Source: Rhodobiaceae bacterium (GTDB taxonomy: Bacteria; Pseudomonadota; Alphaproteobacteria; Parvibaculales; Parvibaculaceae). From it: a stretch of 9,827 nucleotides of DNA. Where the stretch lies: NCBI GenBank assembly GCA_002746275.1, contig NVWR01000005.1, positions 60,741 through 70,567 on the forward strand. Reading direction: 5' to 3'. The notes beneath the pieces were generated by a model that saw nothing but the letters and a program-made list of their open reading frames with translations, did no database searches and was not told the origin of the DNA. A program made the position numbers and the translations under genes. Positions 5,802-9,827 of the stretch are shown in pieces (position 1 is the stretch's first letter; each line of letters starts with the position of its first letter).

Positions 5802-6960
5802 TCCCTCAACCATGCCCCAGACGTCCATCACGGAAAGCGACGCATTTCGCACCTGTGTCCTGGACCGTCAAGCCTTGCTCAATCTGGGGCCAGAGTGGGA
5901 AGAGCTCAGCGACAATGCGCTTGAAGCAAACGCTTACTATAACCGCCAGTATGTCGAAGCACTCCTTACCCACCTCGAGCGCAGGCCTGTCAAAGCGCTC
6001 GCCGTCTATCGGGGGCCTCAGTTAGCAGCGCTGCTGTTCTTTGTAACCGATAGGCAGCATTGGCTTGGACTGGCCAAGGTCAACAAAACGTGGACGACCC
6101 TCTACACCACGCTCACCATCCCCCTCGTCGACAAACGTCACGCCGACGAAACCATCGAAGCGCTTGTCATCGCAATGGGGGACGGGACGGCGGGAAGCAA
6201 AATTTGGCTTTGTCCGGACATCACACTCGAAGGCGACGTCACCACGCGCCTGTCAGCAGCTCTGCGCGCCCGCAATCTCCCCACCCAAAAGTTTGATGTA
6301 TTTGAACGCGCCACCATGACCCGCAGGGGATCATTTGAAGAACATCGTCAGTCGCAGTTTTCTAGAAAACGCCGGAAAGAGCTGGAACGTATCCGCAGGC
6401 GCCTGAGCGAAAAAGGCACTGTAACAGATGCGACATACACCAGTGGGCCAGAACTTGATCAGGCCGTTGAGGAGTTTTTGCGCATTGAGGCATCTGGGTG
6501 GAAAGGAGATCGAGGGACAGCACTGGGATGTTCTGAGGCCTCACGCGCCTTCGCACGGCAGGCTTTTGGCAACCACAAGGGGAAATCAATCACTCGGGCA
6601 GATTTGCTCTTCCTGGATGGCAAGCCTATTGCGGGCGAGCTGACAATCATGATGGGCCGAACCGGCTTCACGATTAAATGCGCATTCGACGAAACTTACC
6701 GCTCCGAAGGTGTGGGACTGCTTTTGTTTGAAAACTGTATTCGGCACTTCCTGGATAATGACTGGGCGGACCATTTAGATTCAGCTGCCGCAGGCGGGCA
6801 TATGATTGGTCGCCTATGGAATAGTTCCATCAAAATGGGAGACATACTGTTTGCTGCCGGTCCTTCGCTCCTGCCGTTCAGCGCCTATGTCACTCTTGAA
6901 ACCTGTCGTCGCTGGGCCCGTGCGAAAGCAAAATCGATAGTCGCGTCTTTACGCCACTAA
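5785..6960 (+). CDS. CelD/FemAB-like GNAT acyltransferase
   Basis: 391 residues. The C-terminal half (about 185-340) matches the BioF2/CelD-type GNAT domain (Acetyltransf_6): 'SRKRRKELERIRRRLSEKG' (193-211), 'EEFLRIEASGWKGDRGTAL' (229-247), then 'LLFLDGKPIAGELTIMMGRTGFTIKCAFDETYRSEGVGLLL' around the acyl-CoA pocket. In CelD-like proteins this domain is found in cellulose and exopolysaccharide gene clusters, where it is thought to acylate sugars or peptides. ATG 5785 lies 17 bases inside the flippase gene, with GAGAG 5 bases upstream, so the two are translationally coupled. The longer frame from 5638 is an overlap artefact. It is the last gene of the oxygenase-flippase-acyltransferase operon. 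Acceptor unknown; a lipid-linked sugar moved by the flippase is the natural guess. Confidence 0.85.
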   Translation: MNMPLDPSTMPQTSITESDAFRTCVLDRQALLNLGPEWEELSDNALEANAYYNRQYVEALLTHLERRPVKALAVYRGPQLAALLFFVTDRQHWLGLAKVNKTWTTLYTTLTIPLVDKRHADETIEALVIAMGDGTAGSKIWLCPDITLEGDVTTRLSAALRARNLPTQKFDVFERATMTRRGSFEEHRQSQFSRKRRKELERIRRRLSEKGTVTDATYTSGPELDQAVEEFLRIEASGWKGDRGTALGCSEASRAFARQAFGNHKGKSITRADLLFLDGKPIAGELTIMMGRTGFTIKCAFDETYRSEGVGLLLFENCIRHFLDNDWADHLDSAAAGGHMIGRLWNSSIKMGDILFAAGPSLLPFSAYVTLETCRRWARAKAKSIVASLRH

Positions 6961-7880
6961 GCAGGACCGCCTTTCGCTCCTTCTTCTTCCAGCCATTTTG
7001 TAAATGACGCAACCACCGGGTCATGCAAATTCGTCGTCGGCGCAACCCAGCAATAGGGTGCCGATAATAGGTGTGGCCCATTGATCGGCAACACCAAACG
7101 ACCTTCCTCTATGTCATCAGCAACGAGTGGAAGCGGCCCAAGCGCAACACCAAGACCATCGACAGCCGCCTGCAGTGCCAGATAAAAATGATCAAAACGG
7201 CGGAGAGTGGCCCCCACCATCACACTCTCTTGTCCGGCAGCGACAAACCATCGGTCCCAGGCACCAGGTCGTGTATCTGCGACCAGAAGCGGAAGTTTCG
7301 CAAGCGCTTCGGCATTTTTAACAGAGCCTGTTCCACCAAGCGTGGGGCTCATAACAGGGATCTCTCTTTCGGCGAGAAAAGCATGCGCCCCATAATCAGA
7401 TGGAACCGGGTCCCCCTCACGGCGGATCGCCACATCAAAACTAAGCGGTGCGAGACGCTGTAGCGGGAGATCCGATGTGACCAGTCTCAATTCCACATGC
7501 GGGTGCAGGAATTGAAAACCGGCAAGTCGGGGGAGCAACCAGCGCATGGCAAATGTGGGCAGTGCATTGATAGAGAGAACCCGCTGCTTCCCCAGACCGG
7601 CACGAAGCGTCCTCGCCGCTGCCGCAATATCCTCAAATGCATCGCCCACCTTCTCAGCAAAGGCGCGCCCCGCATCTGTCAGCGACACACGTTTTCCCTG
7701 GCGAACAAAAAGCGCCACCCCTGCCCATTCCTCCAGGATTTTCACCTGCCGGCTCACCGCGCCATGGGTGACGTGTAGTTCTGCGGCCGCCTGAGTAAAT
7801 GACCCACAGCGCGCCGCCGCTTCAAAACTTCGAAGCGCCGTAAGGGGCGGCAAACCATGACGAGACCGAAGATTACTCAT
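6957..7880 (-). CDS. LysR-family regulator, GcvA-like
   Basis: 307 residues. The N-terminal winged helix-turn-helix is clear: 'LPPLTALRSFEAAARCGSFTQAAAELHVTHGAVSRQVKILEEWAG' (10-54), and 'LPPLTALRSFEAAAR' is the signature opening of the GcvA branch. A type-2 periplasmic-binding effector domain follows (about 92-300: 'LSINALPTFAMRWLLPRLAGF', 'FDVAIRREGD', 'FYLALQAAVDGLGVALGPLPLV'). LysR proteins typically control a divergent target and themselves; here the divergent gene is a TauE/SafE transporter. A perfect inverted repeat touches the start codon. No Shine-Dalgarno sequence precedes the ATG, so the message may have a short leader or none. Its stop overlaps the acyltransferase stop by 4 bases. 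The effector is unknown; a small anion or sulfonate would fit the neighbour. Confidence 0.93.
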   Translation of the reverse strand: MSNLRSRHGLPPLTALRSFEAAARCGSFTQAAAELHVTHGAVSRQVKILEEWAGVALFVRQGKRVSLTDAGRAFAEKVGDAFEDIAAAARTLRAGLGKQRVLSINALPTFAMRWLLPRLAGFQFLHPHVELRLVTSDLPLQRLAPLSFDVAIRREGDPVPSDYGAHAFLAEREIPVMSPTLGGTGSVKNAEALAKLPLLVADTRPGAWDRWFVAAGQESVMVGATLRRFDHFYLALQAAVDGLGVALGPLPLVADDIEEGRLVLPINGPHLLSAPYCWVAPTTNLHDPVVASFTKWLEEEGAKGGPA

Positions 7881-7901
7881 CTTGTGAGCTTAACTCACAA
7901 G
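7881..7901. promoter_or_regulatory. perfect inverted repeat at the LysR start, probable LysR operator
   Basis: CTTGTGAG (7881-7888), CTTAA, CTCACAAG (7894-7901): a perfect 8-bp inverted repeat with a 5-base centre. It contains the T-N11-A core expected for LysR sites. It directly adjoins the ATG of the LysR gene (7878-7880) and lies about 108 bp from the transporter start. A third TGTGAG half-site occurs at 7939-7944. Binding by the adjacent LysR protein is inferred. Confidence 0.7.
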
Positions 7902-8008
7902 AGATTGGAAAAGAACTCGTTTTGCCGCAGAAGCTCTATGTGAGACAAATATCCACCTCCGGGATTTGGGGGATCATCGAACTAAAATCACAAGAAGGAA
8001 GGCCCAAA

Positions 8009-8773
8009 GTGACCTGGATCCTGTCTTTTGCCTTAGGCGCCGTCGTAATCGCAACCGCTACCCTGTCTGGCATCTTCGGCATGGCGGGGGGCATTGTTCT
8101 GATGGGTGCGTTCCTAACCATCCTCCCCGTTGGATCTGCGATGATGTTGCATGGAACCACCCAGGCAGTCTCCAACGGCTACCGTGCCTTCCTCACCCGG
8201 GAGCATATCGACTGGTCCATTTCCTGGCGCTACATCAGCAGCGCTCTTGTGGCGCTCGCCCTTCTGTCCAGCATCGCATTTGTGCCAGAAAAGGCACTCG
8301 TCTTCATCGCGGTGGGGTCTGTCCCTTTCATCGCAATTCTCCTGCCCCAGAACCTGACACTCGACATCACAAAACGCGGTGTGCCCTTTATCTGCGGCTT
8401 TGCCATCACTTTGATAAATCTGGTCGCAGGGGTGGCCGGACCTCTGCTTGATGTCTTCTTTGTGCGCTCCAACCTCACCCGGCACCAGGTGGTGGCGACC
8501 AAAGCCATCACCCAAACATTCAGCCATCTGATGAAGCTCGTCTATTTCGGCCTGCTGGTCCATGAAGCCGCCACGGCGGCGGAGGAAGAACTCTCAATAC
8601 TTCCCTGGTGGGTCTATCTGCTGGTCATTCCTTGCGCCATGTTGGGAACAACGTTGGGCACGAAAATCCTCAACAAGATCACCGACACCGATTTTCGCCG
8701 CTGGAGCCAGTGGATTGTCATGGCCCTTGGCAGCATCTGCCTGAGCCGTGGTCTCTACCTGTTGACGAGCTAA
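8009..8773 (+). CDS. TauE/SafE-family (TSUP) anion transporter
   Basis: 254 residues with about eight hydrophobic helices in two halves, the normal size of the sulfite exporter TauE/SafE family. Family motifs are 'SGIFGMAGGIVLMGAFL' (19-35), 'LHGTTQAVSNGYRAFL' (47-62) and, in the second half, 'VAGVAGPLLDVFFVRSNLTRHQVVATKAITQTFSHLMKLVYFG'. Members move sulfite, sulfoacetate, thiosulfate or other small organic anions across the inner membrane. The open frame reaches back to 7922, but I choose GTG at 8009: AGGAAGG (7996-8002) lies 6 bases upstream and the protein then begins in its first helix. It diverges from the LysR gene across about 128 bp that contains the palindrome, so LysR control is likely. 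The exact substrate cannot be read from the sequence. Confidence 0.9.
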   Translation: MTWILSFALGAVVIATATLSGIFGMAGGIVLMGAFLTILPVGSAMMLHGTTQAVSNGYRAFLTREHIDWSISWRYISSALVALALLSSIAFVPEKALVFIAVGSVPFIAILLPQNLTLDITKRGVPFICGFAITLINLVAGVAGPLLDVFFVRSNLTRHQVVATKAITQTFSHLMKLVYFGLLVHEAATAAEEELSILPWWVYLLVIPCAMLGTTLGTKILNKITDTDFRRWSQWIVMALGSICLSRGLYLLTS

Positions 8774-8811
8774 GCGCCACCCCCGGTCCGTTGCTCTGGA
8801 CGACCCGAGAA

Positions 8812-8856
8812 CTAGCGAGAGGTCGGACCAGCAATGCCTGCCAACCTCTCGGCTAG
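8812..8856. terminator. strong hairpin between convergent genes, possible two-way terminator
   Basis: CTAGCGAGAGGT (8812-8823) and ACCTCTCGGCTAG (8844-8856) pair over 12 bp with a single bulged base. Further G-C and wobble pairs extend the stem inward. It covers the last codons and stop of the hydrolase gene and lies 38 bp past the stop of the transporter gene. No run of T follows on either strand, so it is not a classical intrinsic terminator. It could still end or stabilise both convergent messages. Confidence 0.45.
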
Positions 8857-9573
8857 CAGGGTCAGCACTTCCTTGGAAAGACCGAACCCAAAATGGGTTG
8901 TATAGATTTCGATGTTCTCAGCATTCGGGCTCCAATGGTCGATGGAAGCCTGCCAGGACACCACCCCATCACCTTTTGAATAGATGGAGGTGACAGGAAC
9001 GGTGAGCGGCACCCGGTAGCGCTCTGCGATGCGCGCCTCGATCGCATCATGGTCAAGACCGCGCCTGCCAAAGAAGGCCGACGTCGCCGTATATTTTGGA
9101 CCCCCGACAAGCGGGCTCCCAAGAGTGATGACCTGTGAGATTGCATCTGGGTAAGCGCGGGCAACTTCGCGTGCGAGATACCCACCAAGACTCCAGCCGA
9201 CCAAGGCGATCGGCGCTCCGGCCTCCGACGAACGACGCAAAACCTCCGCTATCACCAGGGGCATTTTCTCAACCACATTGCCGTCATTGCGCCCGAGGCC
9301 CCAATCATAGGTGCGGTAGCCAAGCACGCGCAGGAACTCCCGGATGACAAACATTGAGCGTTCGCCGCCGCCAAGGCCCGGCAGAAGCAAAACCGTCTTG
9401 CCCTCACCCTTCAGATGAAAAGGCAGTGTCCACCAGAACAAGAGAAGGCGGACAAGCTCAAGCGGCGTCAGGAGTTCTCGCAGCGAATTTGCCAGCGGCG
9501 GACCGCTAACATCGGGCATGGGTTCCGGCAACAATCCTTGATCATCCCTGGCCATCAAACTGCTTTCAGACAT
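8812..9573 (-). CDS. alpha/beta-hydrolase fold protein, lipase/esterase-like
   Basis: 253 residues. The nucleophile elbow is 'LVGWSLGGYLAREVA' with catalytic Ser128 in G-W-S-L-G. The oxyanion loop is 'LLLPGLGGG' (62-70). 'SKGDGVVSW' gives the acid D202, and 'YTTHFGF' gives the base H227. The full Ser-Asp-His triad is therefore present in the usual order, and the enzyme should be active on an ester or related bond; 'THFGF' near the end recalls lipase- or acyltransferase-like hydrolases. A hydrophobic stretch (about 38-51, 'LELVRLLLFWWTLP') may anchor or dock it at the membrane. The frame stays open to 9810, but the upstream part reads through a neighbouring gene and is rejected. ATG 9573 is the best start although its ribosome site is weak; 9609 and 9555 are alternatives. 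Substrate unknown. Confidence 0.82.
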   Translation of the reverse strand: MSESSLMARDDQGLLPEPMPDVSGPPLANSLRELLTPLELVRLLLFWWTLPFHLKGEGKTVLLLPGLGGGERSMFVIREFLRVLGYRTYDWGLGRNDGNVVEKMPLVIAEVLRRSSEAGAPIALVGWSLGGYLAREVARAYPDAISQVITLGSPLVGGPKYTATSAFFGRRGLDHDAIEARIAERYRVPLTVPVTSIYSKGDGVVSWQASIDHWSPNAENIEIYTTHFGFGLSKEVLTLLAERLAGIAGPTSR

Positions 9574-9662
9574 TGCCCTGTAATTGGAGAGCGGCGTTGA
9601 GAACAGCATGAGCCTAGGGGGTGACAGGAAGCGCCGCAATCCCAAGCTGCGTTTTTGCGGGT

Positions 9663-9827
9663 CTAATCGAAAAACGGGTGGCGGATCAATACCACGCCAG
9701 CAGCGACAAAACCAAGACTGAATAGAATTCCACCGAAGGTATATCCCCAGCCATAGGAGGCAGCGCCGGCCATCGAGTATCCAATGAAGACCAACGGCGA
9801 AGAAATCCACAATGCCGGGATAAACAA
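9663..9827 (-). CDS. C-terminal end of a small membrane protein, cut by window edge
   Basis: 54 codons before a TAG at 9663-9665, continuing off the right edge. The translation includes 'PALWISSPLVFIGYSMAGAA' and 'GGILFSLGFVAAGVVLIRHP', two membrane-spanning helices joined by a short 'SYGWGYTF' loop. It ends with the short polar tail 'HPFFD'. This frame is distinct from the long frame that runs on from the hydrolase, and its hydrophobic pattern is far more protein-like. It is in the same direction as the hydrolase gene, about 89 bases upstream, so the two may be co-transcribed. Family not recognised. Confidence 0.65.
   Translation of the reverse strand: MFIPALWISSPLVFIGYSMAGAASYGWGYTFGGILFSLGFVAAGVVLIRHPFFD

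Noticed and set aside
7071..7463. 130-codon plus-strand frame inside the LysR gene
   Set aside because: The opposite strand encodes a clear LysR effector domain throughout; this frame shows no family pattern.
8114..8563. 149-codon minus-strand frame opposite the TauE/SafE gene
   Set aside because: It mirrors membrane-helix codons and has no recognisable motif or ribosome site; a shadow frame.
9574..9810. Longer N-terminus for the alpha/beta hydrolase
   Set aside because: The extension is rich in Trp, Arg and Cys, overlaps the partial membrane-protein gene in another frame, and exceeds the usual size of the fold.

Overview
The window reads as ordinary chromosomal DNA from a proteobacterium of moderately high GC content, most likely an alphaproteobacterium. 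This rests on the gene families present (an ECF41 sigma factor, a GcvA-like LysR regulator, a CelD-like acetyltransferase, a compact TauE/SafE protein) and on general codon style. It is an inference, because no rRNA or other marker gene is present. I see no transposase, integrase, tRNA or CRISPR array. The window cuts a gene at each end.

Left block (1-2396). A TetR-family regulator, cut by the left edge, is transcribed leftwards from a strong-looking promoter that overlaps two tandem, semi-palindromic operator-like repeats 22 bp apart. Diverging from it is a three-gene operon: a small four-helix membrane protein, a carboxymuconolactone decarboxylase/AhpD-like protein with a CxxC pair, and an ECF41 sigma factor with its fused C-terminal regulatory domain. 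The sigma gene overlaps the AhpD-like gene by ATGA. Upstream of the first gene is an exact match to the ECF41 promoter pattern, TGTCACA, 16 bases, CGTC. The operon is therefore probably switched on by the sigma factor it encodes, with the TetR repressor alongside as a possible second control.

Middle block (2401-6960). A leftward six-helix membrane protein of unknown function ends 4 bp from the sigma gene. A gap of about 325 bp with three inverted repeats separates it from a rightward three-gene operon. That operon encodes a JmjC/cupin-type Fe(II)/2-oxoglutarate oxygenase-like protein, a Wzx-type lipid-linked sugar flippase, and a CelD/FemAB-like GNAT acyltransferase. It looks like a compact module for modifying or exporting a cell-surface glycan or glycolipid, but it carries no glycosyltransferase or polymerase of its own.

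Right block (6957-9827). A leftward LysR regulator overlaps the tail of the acyltransferase by 4 bp. It diverges from a TauE/SafE-family (TSUP) anion transporter. A perfect 8-bp inverted repeat abuts the LysR start codon and is the probable binding site for self-regulation and transporter control. Convergent to the transporter is an alpha/beta hydrolase with a visible Ser-Asp-His triad, whose last codons form a strong hairpin. Behind it is the C-terminal end of a small membrane protein cut by the right edge.

The strongest observations are the exact ECF41 promoter and its operon, the tandem TetR operators, the oxygenase-flippase-acyltransferase cassette, and the LysR palindrome.
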